Below are positions 1 to 10,761 of a DNA stretch of 64,000 nucleotides, one piece after another; within the stretch, counting starts at the first letter, position 1, and every line of letters begins with the position of its first letter. The notes under the pieces are model-generated. The model was not told the DNA's origin, searched no databases, and saw only the letters and a program-made list of their open reading frames with translations. The position numbers were made by a program, and so were the translations under genes. The stretch lies in NCBI GenBank assembly GCA_030549335.1, contig CM060193.1, positions 65,263,646 through 65,327,645 on the forward strand, in the 5' to 3' direction. The stretch comes from Pontederia crassipes. Its lineage: Eukaryota; Streptophyta; Magnoliopsida; Commelinales; Pontederiaceae.

Positions 1-81
1 GCAATGAAGCTCCTTCCATAATCCCCAAGCTTGAATCAGCCATGTCGCGACCGAGCGCCCCTGCAGCATTCAAGACCCAAT
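1..81 (+). CDS. possible 3' end of an exon cut by the window edge
   Basis: Frame 3 is open from the left edge and ends at a good splice donor (CAAT followed by GTAAGT, with GT at 82-83). The stretch is less AT-rich than what follows and reads about 26 codons containing the segment SAMSRPSAPAAF. I do not recognise the protein. No clear next exon follows; a coding-looking stretch at about 4160-4390 is a weak candidate, but several kb of repeat-containing DNA lie between. It could equally be a chance open frame. Confidence 0.28.
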
Positions 82-689
82 GTAAGTTTTCAACTAAATT
101 ATTGAAAATTCTCAACAGTTAAATAACATGTATAACATAAGATATTGTGGACACCAAGTTCCATATAAAACTTTGACTTGATTGATCTTGTTCTGAGATT
201 TCTGTGGGGAAAAAAGGTGAAAAGAAAAGATAAGAAGATACTTAATTAAAAGATAAAATGATATGTTACAATAAAATCACAATTATAGTCTCTTATCATG
301 ATACCTTAAAATTAATCTTAGGAACCTAAGGACGTCAACTACTTTCTTTCTCTCCTATCATCTTTTTCATCATCGTCAAGTGCCGAATATGAGAGTATGA
401 GAGTAACAAAGCCAAACCGAAGAGATGTCCGGAATAATATCAGTTATAGTATTAACGTACATTTTATTTATGTGGATTCACATATTATTTCTTCAATGGA
501 TCCATAAATATGAACTTTTTAATAGAATAAATCACGATAAATTGTGTTAATAGAATTTAAATCTTTTACAATGTGATATGAGATTAATTGTAGGAAATAT
601 TATTTTTATCTTTTTGTCCAGTTTCATATTATTAAGAAGGGATTAATGGGTGTGCTACCCATTGAAATATGTAGCAATGTGCTACACAC
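82..689. other. AT-rich intergenic or intronic DNA
   Basis: No open frame, RNA gene or repeat with recognisable ends was found. The composition is strongly A/T. Confidence 0.6.
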
Positions 690-1363
690 TTGGAGAGCCA
701 TCAGATCTTTTGTGAACGACGAGTGGATTTTAAGGGGTTGTTTCAGCGGTTGCACACACGAAATCGCCGGCTTCCTCTGCCCAAGCTAACCAAAATTGTT
801 GTCGCCAAGTACATCCTCGTCGTAGCCCAATGTCCTTGCCGCTGGCCACGGTCACCGTCGGTCAAGTTCGCTGTCATCCTCGCTTGTGCTTCCTCTCGCC
901 TAAAGGTGCACAAGGCCATGGCCGCCAAATGTCGTAGTCCCAACTCCTCGTCTGCATCGTCTGAAAGTGTACAAGGGCTTGAGCAAAGGAGATCGGTGGC
1001 AACTACGTGCAGAGAAGATCGGCGTATGCCGACAACGACTTGGATTAGAGGACATCGTTCGGCCGCGGACAACAAAGATTGTTTGGTGGCAACATGCAAG
1101 GATGCGTACCGGTGGACGACAACTACGTGCAGAGAAGATTGACGTTTGTCCGCAGCGGCTTCGAGTAGAGGAGATCGTGTGCCGGCGGCGGACATCAGAG
1201 AGATCGTTCGGCGACAAGAAAGATGATTTGGCGGTGGAGCCTTTAAGTAGAGGATATCGGCGGCAAGTGTAGAGAAGATCATGTGGCAGCGCCGGAGAGG
1301 ACGTGTATGGTTGAGACGAAGAAGTCCGGTGGCTCCGACAGTGGCGGAGCTAGAAGAGATCAT
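690..1363. repeat. GC-rich patch with imperfect 120-bp tandem repeat
   Basis: An abrupt GC-rich island in AT-rich DNA. The segment beginning AACTACGTGCAGAGAAGAT at 1001 recurs at 1121, so the period is 120 bp, and a shorter partial third copy lies near 1258. Because 120 is a multiple of three, long frames stay open on both strands (a 206-codon frame on the minus strand and 150 codons on the plus strand), but their composition is low-complexity and I recognise no protein family. It is most likely a repeat or a decayed transposon segment rather than a gene. Confidence 0.5.
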
Positions 1364-2843
1364 CGGTTCACTAAAATAATAAATATTAACATTAAAAATA
1401 AATTAATTTTAAAAATTTATAAAAAAAATAATAAAAAAATATTTTTTTACAGTTTTTAATTTTTATTTATAAGAATATTATATAATTATATATCCATATC
1501 TTTTGTGAATGGACATTAGCAAGCAAATGAATGAAAAATATATTTCAAATAAAAAAACAACGATTTATAATATACAATATAAAATGGTTGAGCTAATTAT
1601 GTTAAATTTGTTTGAGATTTTCATATATGTTGTAAAAAAAATAAATAGAAGGTAAATAAAAAATTATGTAAAGATATTTAAAAACATAACATATAAAATA
1701 TTAAAATGTTTGAGATGATTATTCTAAAAACATTTTTTAGGTTTACATATTTTTTACTTCCATATTGAAAAATTTGATAGAAGTTAATTAAAAAAGTATG
1801 TCAAGATATTAAAAATATAACATAATAAAATAATTGAAGCAATTATTGTAAAAAGTAAATAGTTGTTAAAGTAAAGAATTAAAAGTACGCGTTGCAAAAC
1901 AATTGCTTAGACTGGGGATTCAATCTTGGTTGAGATGGACAGTCCTAAATGTTGCAGTCACCAAACCAACAAAGACCTTACTATATATGTTAAACTTGAG
2001 AGTCATTAATGATTAACTTAGACATTAAGTTACCAAATGTAATACATGTATTCATGAAAATATAACATATGTACTAATAATTTTGACTTCTTTCCATAAC
2101 AAATCAAATTGATTAGTCAAGTCATAAAAAGTTAATTACATATATCTTCCTTTAACATGACAAAAAAAAGAAAAAAATTATGCATGATGAATAACAAAAA
2201 TAATATATCCATTCTCAAGTTATATTTAACAAAAATAATTAAAATATAAAAAAATAATATCATAATTGTAAGATATCTTTTAGATAACATTGATTCTAAA
2301 GTAATATTTTTTTATTTCCTTAATTTGGTTAAACATTTTGATATAATTATAAATATATATACATGCATATATGCATTTCATTTTCTTACACTCTATCTTT
2401 CGGTCCCACAGTTTTGATCTCCTCTCCGTTCCTATTCTTATATCTACCAATCAAGGGTGAAGAGTGAGGTTGAAGACATATATAAGAAATATCTAAAATC
2501 TCTTTTCTCTAAAGCTTATCTAAAATTCTTTAGCTCTTTTTGTTCTTGCAATAACAATTTTGATAATCTTTGTTAAATTTCTATTGAGGCTCTTCTAACA
2601 TGAAAAATGAACTCCAATTCTACTTTTTTTAATCAATGAGAGAGAAGAAGAATATTATAAATGGCTTTGAGGAGAATATCATGTGTCAAAGTTTTTTTTT
2701 AAAATGTAATGTTAAACATATTAATTAAACCATGTTATTTAAACTTTTTATACATACATCTTTTGTTAGTTATATCTCAAGGGGTTAAAATAGTATTAAA
2801 ATATTCATCTAAATATGTGATACCTATTATGAAAAGTAATTAT
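1364..2843. other. AT-rich intergenic DNA
   Basis: Very A/T-rich DNA with many homopolymer runs. No gene or defined element was recognised. Confidence 0.6.
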
Positions 2844-3246
2844 TGTTGGAGTTGGTGAATACTTCATACCCCCTTATTTCTCACACCGAGTTCGTCCACG
2901 TGAGCTTAGGGGAATCTGAGTATTACCCAATCGTCTGTGCTGCTGACGTGCGAACAAAAGGAGAGTTTGGGGGACACCGCCTCTCGACGGTGGTCATGTG
3001 TGGTTCGAATTAGGTTTTTTCTCTGTCTTGTTCGGGTTTTGAACCCGTTTATGAGAGATTTATTTATAGTTTATTTTCAGATGTAATTTGGTGTGACGCC
3101 TGTAAACCTAAATGATATAATGGAACCTCTTTGCAGGGCGTAGTCCTAATTTTAAAAAAAGTGAACTTGAATAAATTCGTGTGTCTCTTTTATTTTTCTA
3201 CAATCTTTTTGCGATCTTTTCTTTTTGTTCTCGAATTTTCCTTCCA
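2844..3246 (+). mobile_element. solo LTR of a Ty1-copia-like retrotransposon
   Basis: The 403-bp element starts TGTTGGAG and ends CCTTCCA, giving the usual TG...CA termini. It is flanked by identical 5-bp direct repeats ATTAT (2839-2843 and 3247-3251), the size expected of an LTR-retrotransposon target duplication. Its 3' part is T-rich (GTGTCTCTTTTATTTTTC), as in the polyadenylation part of plant copia LTRs. No internal retrotransposon domain lies on either side, so this is a solo LTR left by LTR-LTR recombination. The family assignment is by general resemblance only. Confidence 0.7.
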
Positions 3247-3699
3247 ATTATGAGTTTTCAAACATACACAAAAAAAACAAATATAATTACTATTTTCGAC
3301 TAATTATCATTTCGATATCATAAAAAAATTCTACAGTCATAATTAATAACAAAGGTAAAAACAAGAAATACTAGCTTCACATAAAGCCAATTTCTGCAAT
3401 GGAAGAGCCAATTCACACAAAGTCGTTAAACCAATTTTATTAACTCCGTTTATTTTACTATTTTACCCCCCATTGACCATGGAAGAGGGAAGGACGCATA
3501 AATCCAAAGCAAGTATTGACCAAAGTACGGCCTGTCATATTTTACGTCCTTGAATTGAACAATGCCCTTTTTAACAGGGTATGTCATTATCATTATTTAT
3601 TTATTATTTATTATTATTATTATATATGTATAAGAAATATAATTAATCATAATTAACACAATTAAATAACAAAAGTATGTAATATGATAGTTTTTTATA
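3247..3699. other. AT-rich intergenic DNA
   Basis: No gene is visible. A short TTA/TTAT-rich run lies near 3592-3625. Confidence 0.5.
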
Positions 3700-3990
3700 G
3701 ATAATGTCTTGAATCTGAAGCTAATTATAATTCTACGTGAGTCTCTTATATAATTAGGTGCTTCAACAATATTCGTACGGAATCTCGTTGTCCGGACAGC
3801 AAGTATGAGGGTCAAGGGGATCAGGGGAATTTCCTATGGGATTCGGGATACCTCCGAAATCTAGACGATTTTAGGATTTTCGTTTCCTATTTTATATTAG
3901 AGTTCACTATATAAACTCCACGACGATTAGTCTCGAAAACATAACTCAATTTAAGGTGAACTTCATAAATCTATGTGTTCTTCTGTGTTC
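3700..3990 (+). mobile_element. LTR-like dispersed repeat, fragment
   Basis: This stretch shares the segment TCTCGTTGTCCGG and a downstream 'TATAAACTCC' element, in the same order, with the reverse complement of 13961-14410. A more distant relative lies at about 41040-41150. The TATA-like motif followed by a transcribed-looking leader suggests an LTR. No terminal TG/CA pair or target duplication could be fixed. Confidence 0.35.
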
Positions 3991-5350
3991 TTGCTATCTC
4001 TCTCCCTCCTTCGCAATAGCCTTTATATTCAGTATTCAAATTATCATATTGATCAGAACAATTTATTCGTATCATTTATGTATGAATATTGGATTAGTCA
4101 AATACTATTAATCTTTCACGTCAAAAAACATATATGTGAAAAATATGTATCAAACTGGCAGAAAGAACACACAATTGTTGAAGCAAGCGTTCAATCATAT
4201 CATCTGGCCAGCAATCTTTTTGGCCTCGTCTGCGCAGAAAACTCCAGTTACCAGTGCAATTGGATCAGACGCCGCATGGTCCACCGCAGCAGCGCGTTCA
4301 ATGGAGGTTGGCCACGATTCAGCGGTGCGCCTCGAAGTCTCAGATGAGAGAGATGAAGAAGAAAATAAAAAAAAAGGGTCCCTTCAGTAGCGCCAACGCT
4401 GAGCGCTCTGTTTTCAGCATCTTTGTGGACTCAACGGAATCATGCAATTCAGATTTCAGAATGTGGGCTATACATGTTTCCTGCTGATGTGACCAAGGGT
4501 ACATTATGGGCTTCATACCTGATAAAGATAAAATCGCTTTCTCTCTCCTTACATTTGTTTTTCCCTGCATGCCGAGGAGAAAGAAAACAACCCCTGCTGT
4601 CACAGGTAGAGGAAAAGAAAACGGTAATCCAGAGCTCTGTATCTTCCTCTAAGATCTTGTCTCAATAGAATATCCGAGTGTATAAGGTGTATCGATTAAC
4701 AAGAACTGTGTTTCCTAAAACTCTGGATGGGGTTCACAACAGCAATAATTAACATCAGTCAACAATTGCAGTTGGCATGAGTTCTGGCAGTACTCACTGT
4801 ACAGAAAAGTGCACCTGGTGTTTTTGTATCTGTGATCATGTTAATTAAATCTCTATGCTGCGAAGTGAAGAAAACAATAGCCAGATGCAAAAAATAGAAC
4901 AAGCAAAAGCCAAAAGAAATTAATACCCACCTCCATGCAGCAATGAATGCAGCATGCATGCATGGCCCTGTATTCTTGTTCCAAGCATCCACCATAAGAA
5001 AGCCATAACAATTAAGTTTTATGGAAAAAAAAATGTCAAAGTTCAAATTGCTCAAGCCACTTGAATTTAATAATTCGTTAGCGGAAATATAGTAGAAGAT
5101 TCACCTGAATCGGCTTTCATATATTTAATTAATTATTCAGACATCACAGAGGCAACCCTGAGAGGGACGCATGCGAAGAAGCAGACAACATAATCTTTGA
5201 GAGGAGAGAGGAGGAGGGGAAATCGAACGCGCAAATGAGTGTTGAATACTTCTCGGCGACGTGTGGATCGAGTTTTGGTGAGTTGAACATGGATCAAGTC
5301 TGCTCACGAGAAACTTGGGTTACGGTCGACTCTCAATCCTCTTTCTCTCT
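3991..5350. other. intergenic DNA with a weak coding-like stretch
   Basis: At about 4136-4390 (+) a frame of 84 codons has balanced composition and an acidic/lysine-rich end (DERDEEENKKK). I recognise no family, no convincing upstream exon joins to it, and overlapping frames on both strands are similarly long. Nothing else in the stretch is supported. Confidence 0.35.

Positions 5351-5379
<29 letters not shown>
5351..5379. repeat. poly-C tract, 29 bp
   Basis: An uninterrupted run of 29 C residues preceded by a CT-rich stretch. Its length is likely to vary between individuals and to be error-prone in sequencing. Confidence 0.9.
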
Positions 5380-5382
<3 letters not shown>

Positions 5383-5431
5383 CTCCTCGCCCCATTTATT
5401 CCTGCTTTCTGCACCACAACTTGGCTTGGCA

Positions 5432-5433
<2 letters not shown>

Positions 5434-5465
<32 letters not shown>
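5434..5465. repeat. (TC)16 microsatellite
   Basis: A perfect TC dinucleotide run of about 32 bp, 55 bp downstream of the poly-C tract. Confidence 0.9.
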
Positions 5466-5471
<6 letters not shown>

Positions 5472-7250
5472 ATTAACAACGCTTGCTTACAGCCTCATTC
5501 TGCCGTTGAAGCCGAAGCCCCCACAAAAGCCCCTGTCCCTTTCTGTGTACATAACCGTAACCTTCTTACAAATGGGGGTGCCCTTTTTACCAGGGAAGGC
5601 TGCAGTGGCACCTCGCTTTCTTTCAACTGTTACGCTCCTTCGTTTCGGGAATAACAGCTGCGTTCCCTCTACGGACACCGCTGCTCCAGCGAGTTAATCT
5701 TCACTAAGTTATTAATTACGCAGTTTATGTACATATATAGTTAATGATCTTTCTGCAAGAGACTACTTCCTGTCTGCCTGCAATAGATGTAGATGCATGC
5801 ATGCATGCATGAACAGTCCACAGCTCACACCAAAAGGACCTGCGTATTGAACTCTTAAGAGGGAGGAGGTGTTTTGTTTATGTGTGTGTTCCTTTGTGGC
5901 CTCAAGAGTTTCTTCTTTTTTAATCATCAGAGCTCTCCTTGAGGCCTCAGTAGAAAGGGACTCCCCTCATGCACTGTTCCCCTCTTCGCCCTCCATTAAT
6001 AGACGAGAACAAAACTCTTTAAGTCCATCACATGAATATGACAGACATCTTCTCTCTTTGGATGATCTCAGTAGCATATGGACCACTCTCTCTCCATGGA
6101 TCTATAGATCAATAATTATAACTTCGTGATCCGGTAAACATATCCAACTTTTACAAGCTCCACCACTTCATACGGATTGATGGTAACGGAATGAAGTTGG
6201 TAAATTCATGAAGTATTTCTTTGTTCAGATCAGCTCCTTAGATAACTTAAAGAATTGATGAACACGCTGCATGAAGTGATAATTAGGATTCTGAGCCTCT
6301 GCACTTGTAACTGAAACCTCTTTTTTCCAGGTAAATGAATACAAGCAGCTTTCCAACCACTGGCAAACTTTTTTTTGCTTCTGCTGAAACGCTCTGACCA
6401 TCCATGATGGTAAAGTGGAACGAAACAATGTGTTCCTGTGTCCTTATTGTGTTCAATCCTTGTCACGCTTATCTCCTGCATGAAGCAACGCAACTTCAAG
6501 AAGTCACCAAATGGAAGATCCTAAGAGGAAAGATGGAAAAATCGCCTCAAGTTCATCTTGGGACTACTTATGCGTTACTATTACCATTGTTGCACCTACG
6601 TATACTCCTTGCTTCAACATGCTCCCTGTAACTTTGACCATCGCTGGAATTTACCAACAGGAGAGAGAGAGAAAAAATTCCAGCATTCAGCAAATATATA
6701 CAATATCAAAGAAACTGTTTAGTTCTTCCATCTTTGAGATGACTTGCCATGGGAGGCATGCAGAGACACAGAGAACGCGGAAGAAACCTAAAATTTGGCA
6801 GAGCAATGGCTTTACTCTACAGTCCCAATATGTAAGAAACAAACAAGAAATGTGTTGGAGAAGTCCAAAACTCTGCAGATCATTTTTTTTGTGAATATAC
6901 TACAATACATAATGTGCATAATAAATATGTTTGAAAGAAACATGTTAGAAACTCCATAGATACTTAACGACAATTGAGTCATCAAATACATATAGTATGA
7001 TCACCTTGGAGAATATAATTATAATGTTTTTTTATTTGCATTTGGACTAATACATAAAAGAAAAGTATTCAAAACTCCTTAACTTGGGAGTGTTTTACAT
7101 GCAAAGAGAAAAAGTTTTTACTCAGACCTCTTAATGAATAAAATTACATAGCAACAAATGAAGTTTAAATATTGCTCAGGAGTCTACTGCAGTGTAACAG
7201 TTGCTGGTGAAAAAGGGAGAGGAAGGTATTAAATGAAAGGCATTTGCCAA
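5466..7250. other. intergenic DNA upstream of ICE1
   Basis: A short (GCAT)n run lies at about 5793-5811. Several frames of 60-130 codons overlap on both strands but show no recognisable domain and no consistent splice structure, so no gene is called. Confidence 0.5.
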
Positions 7251-7522
7251 GGATGGAGGGCAGCATTGGGGGGACATATCATACTGCTCGGTGTGTGCAG
7301 TAATAATAACACAATGACAGAAGCCAAAAGAGCAGCAGCAAAAGATAAACCACACAGCCGCAGCAGCACGTCTCTCTTCAACACCTGGTGAAGAACGTAA
7401 CGTTCACAGCCCCATCATCATATCGCATCCCTTCCCTTCTGCCCTCCCTCGTCTGCAAGTGCCCACTGACCCTCTGATTCCTCAGCACTTTTTGTTGTAA
7501 CTTGTAGTAGTAGTTGTAGTAG

Positions 7523-7585
7523 ATGAAGACGAGAACAGAAACAGAGCTGAGAAGCCTTGTCTGTGAAGAGCTGCTACCGCTTTAA
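7523..7585 (+). promoter_or_regulatory. upstream ORF in the ICE1 leader
   Basis: An ATG at 7523 opens a 20-codon frame (MKTRTETELRSLVCEELLPL) that stops with TAA at 7583-7585, 39 nt before the main ATG. It can reduce initiation at the main start if it lies in the mature leader, which depends on where transcription starts. A 15-bp segment inside it (7538-7552, GAAACAGAGCTGAGA) is repeated at 7611-7625, directly against the main ATG. Confidence 0.5.
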
Positions 7586-7624
7586 CTGCAGCTTGGAGGA
7601 AGAGCGGAGTGAAACAGAGCTGAG

Positions 7625-10518
7625 ATGCTTTCCAGGATCAATGGCGTGGTCTGGATGGAGGACGGAGGGAACGAGGAGGACCCCGGACCATGGACGCGCC
7701 ATGATGCCTCCTCCGACCCCAATGGAGACGCCATGGCCGACGTCAAGGACGACCTCGGCCTCCCGAGCTTCAAGTCCATGCTCGACGACGACTGGTACCT
7801 TGGCGGCACCGCTGCCTCCGCATCCTCCAACCCTTTCCCCGGCGGCGGGCACCACCATCCGTTCGAGGCCTTTCAATCACATCAGGAGCTGAAAGACGTC
7901 GCCTTTCCCTCGTCGCACTCGTCCCCCCATGAGTCTCTCCTGCTGCCGCCTCCGCCACCCGTCGACGGTTCCGACCAGAATCCACCCTTCTTCTCGTCCA
8001 AGTCGACCTTCTCGTCCCTCTTTAGCGCCGCTTGTTCGAACCCTTTCGACGCCTCCACCTTCGACCTAAGCTGCGACGTCGCTGGGTTCCTCCCAGCTTT
8101 GCCTGTCTCCAATTCCGGCGGTTGCAGCGGCGTCTCTGGCGCCGGCACGGGAGGCCTGTTGCTCGGTTTCGCCGGAATGGGAACAGGCGGTGCGCTTGGC
8201 TGCCCCGAACTCGGCCCCGGTGCTTCCCAGTTTCCCGCTTCGCGCCTGCTGCCTAACGCTGAGAGCTGCGCTGGGTCGAGCTCCGGTGTCGCCTTCAACA
8301 CCATGGGCTTCGATAGCTTCGTAACTTCCCCGTTCTTCAATCGGTCCAAGGTTCTGAGGCCCCTGGAGATCCTTCCGCCAGTGGGCACGCAGCCCACGCT
8401 TTTCCAAAAGCGCGCGGCGGCCACTCTCCGGCAGAGTTCGACCTCGCCCGGCGACAAAGGTGGCGCCTTGGGGATCTGGCAAGGCTCCGGCGGGTTTTCT
8501 CACGGGAGCCGGGGGAAGGCCACTTTGGAAGAAGAGAATGACAGGAAGAGGAAAGGGAATGATGATGACGATGAGGAGGATGAGATGGATGAAGTGAGCA
8601 TGGATGGCTCCGGATTGAATTATAACTCGGACGACGCTACAGCTGCTGAGAATGCCAAAGGCGAGGGCAATGCAAAGAGCGCTGGCGTTGGCGGCAGCAA
8701 TTCAAACGCCAATAGCTCAGTGACCGGTGCCGCTGGAGAGCAGAAGGGGAAGAAGAAGGGGCTGCCGGCGAAGAACCTCATGGCGGAGAGGAGGAGAAGG
8801 AAGAAGCTCAATGATAGGCTCTACATGCTAAGATCAGTTGTTCCTAAAATCAGCAAAGTGAGTACCTACTGTGTTCTCCTTTTGTTGATGTATTGGTCCC
8901 CTTGAACAAAAATGTTCAATTATTCATACAAATTTCAACTAGACTTTTACATATCTATACAACAGCAATTCTACAGCAATTCATAATTTTTATTTGACTG
9001 TTCATGCACTCTCAGCAACTGATGGGTTTTCAGTTGCACATTCTCGTTCTCAAATGGAAGCTTTGCAACTTCTGCAGAAGTGATTTATCCTGATACATAT
9101 GTTTTTACCATCGCCGATTGCTTTCTGATGTCAATTATGTTTTTTGTCATGTGGACAATGGTGCTGATTTTGATAATTTTCTTCTTCGATTTTTCTTATT
9201 ATATGTATATATGTTACATGTGTAAATACAGTAGTTTATGTTTCAAGGTCGAGCCTAGTTCTGATTCACTTCATACTATTCCTTTTCCTAGTCCAAACTT
9301 GGTATTGAACCCAACGGTGAGTTATATACTTTTTGCATCTGTTTGGGAATCTATGGAGCTTTCAGTTGTAAAAATTTGTTCTTTGCGTTCTTTTTCTCAT
9401 CTTCAAATCAGATACAACATTAGTTGGAGATGCTTGTGTTTTCCATGGTCGCATGGCCCTCTGGCTGAAATTATTGTCATCAATTCAGAAAAGAAATCAA
9501 ACACCATGTTGTTTTCATTTTTTTTAACTTTGCCATTCACATTTAGCTCGTTCTGTTTTCTGATGAGTGTGACACTATGCTATGTGTCGAAAACTCAAGT
9601 GAGGATAAATGCATCTGCTATCACGGAGTAACCACAACATCTTGTAGAACATTACTAATATTTCTTTCATAGCAAAGCCCACTAATGCTTGCCTTAACAT
9701 GAAGATATTTGGTTATCTGCAATTGCCAAGTTTGATCTTCCCTTCCAATTTATTCTTCATGTCTTTGTAGATGGACAGGGCTTCCATTCTTGGTGATGCT
9801 ATTGAATACCTGAATGAGCTTCTGCAAAGGATAAATGAGCTTCATAACGAGCTTGAGTCGACGCCTTCTAGTTCTTCATTGCCAGCTTCAACTACAACAA
9901 GCTTTCACCCTTTGACTCCTACGCCAGCCACGTTATCGAGCAGAGTGAAGGAGGAGCTCTGCCCAAGTTCACTGTCAAGCCCAAATAGTCAGCCAGCAAG
10001 GGTTAGTATCAATGTCTAAATGACATGTTTAGCGTTCCCAAATATGGACTGAGTTAGTGTTATGTAATATGCATAAGACATACCATGACTTCACTTTTTG
10101 AAGGGACTACTGATTCTCTAGGGAAAATAATTCGGTCTAAAATACAAAGTTTGTGTCCCATAGGTTGAGGTCAGGGTACGAGAAGGGCAAGCAGTAAACA
10201 TTCATATGTTTTGCGCTCGCAAGCCTGGTCTACTACTCTCCACTATGAGGGCCCTTGATGGTCTTGGCCTAGATGTGCAGCAAGCTGTCATCAGCTGTTT
10301 CAATGGATTTGCGCTAGATGTTTTTCGAGCTGAGGTAAGTTCTGGGTGATACATCACAGTTTGTGGAAATCCAGTAGAAGCCTTTGTATCATTGAGGACA
10401 ATCCATTTAACTGTTTCATTTTCTCCTTTTTCAGCAATGCAAAGAAGGCCCTAATGTTCTGCCAGAAGAAATCAAGGCAATTCTCCTGCAATCTGCAGGC
10501 TTTCACAACTCCATGTAG
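7625..10518 (+). CDS. ICE1: ICE1/SCREAM-type bHLH transcription factor
   Basis: A nuclear MYC-like bHLH activator. In the known family ICE1/SCRM switches on CBF/DREB1 cold-response genes and pairs with SPCH, MUTE and FAMA in stomatal development. Four coding exons join in phase: 7625-8857, 9771-10001, 10164-10334 and 10435-10518, giving 572 residues. The N-terminus ([11 protein letters not shown]) fits the monocot ICE1 form. Conserved blocks are [11 protein letters not shown] with [10 protein letters not shown], an acidic stretch, then the basic region and helices (about 382-435, [20 protein letters not shown]; the domain is split by intron 1). The SUMO-acceptor context VKEE has its lysine near 471. 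A C-terminal ACT-like domain (about 489-545, [20 protein letters not shown]) follows. It is longer than Arabidopsis ICE1 through a Ser/Gly/Pro-rich N-terminal half. The exon-1 frame runs on into intron 1, but the GTGAGT donor and the continuation [10 protein letters not shown] make the join clear. Confidence 0.95.
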
Positions 10519-10755
10519 TTATCAAACATAGAAGCCATCAGAAGATAAATGTGACAATATTGAGGAGCTTTCAAGGGGTCCATATCCTGAGAATATACGT
10601 CGGAGTGGCCTCGATCTTTAGGAACCTTCATGAATAGTTTCAGCTGATTTTTAGCATTTCTATTATGGAGATGGAATTTAGTTATGCTCAAGCAAGAGCT
10701 TTCTTTTGCGTCAAAGGAACGACTCCAGTGTTTTTCTTTTCCTTTTCTGTTAATG

Positions 10756-10761
10756 AATAAA
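10756..10761 (+). terminator. polyadenylation signal of ICE1
   Basis: AATAAA about 240 nt after the ICE1 stop codon, preceded by T-rich sequence, is in the right place for the near-upstream element of this transcript. Not proven. Confidence 0.5.

Noticed and set aside
8066..8503. Antisense frames of 145-191 codons within ICE1 exon 1.
   Set aside because: Shadows of a GC-rich coding exon; the sense protein is clearly ICE1.
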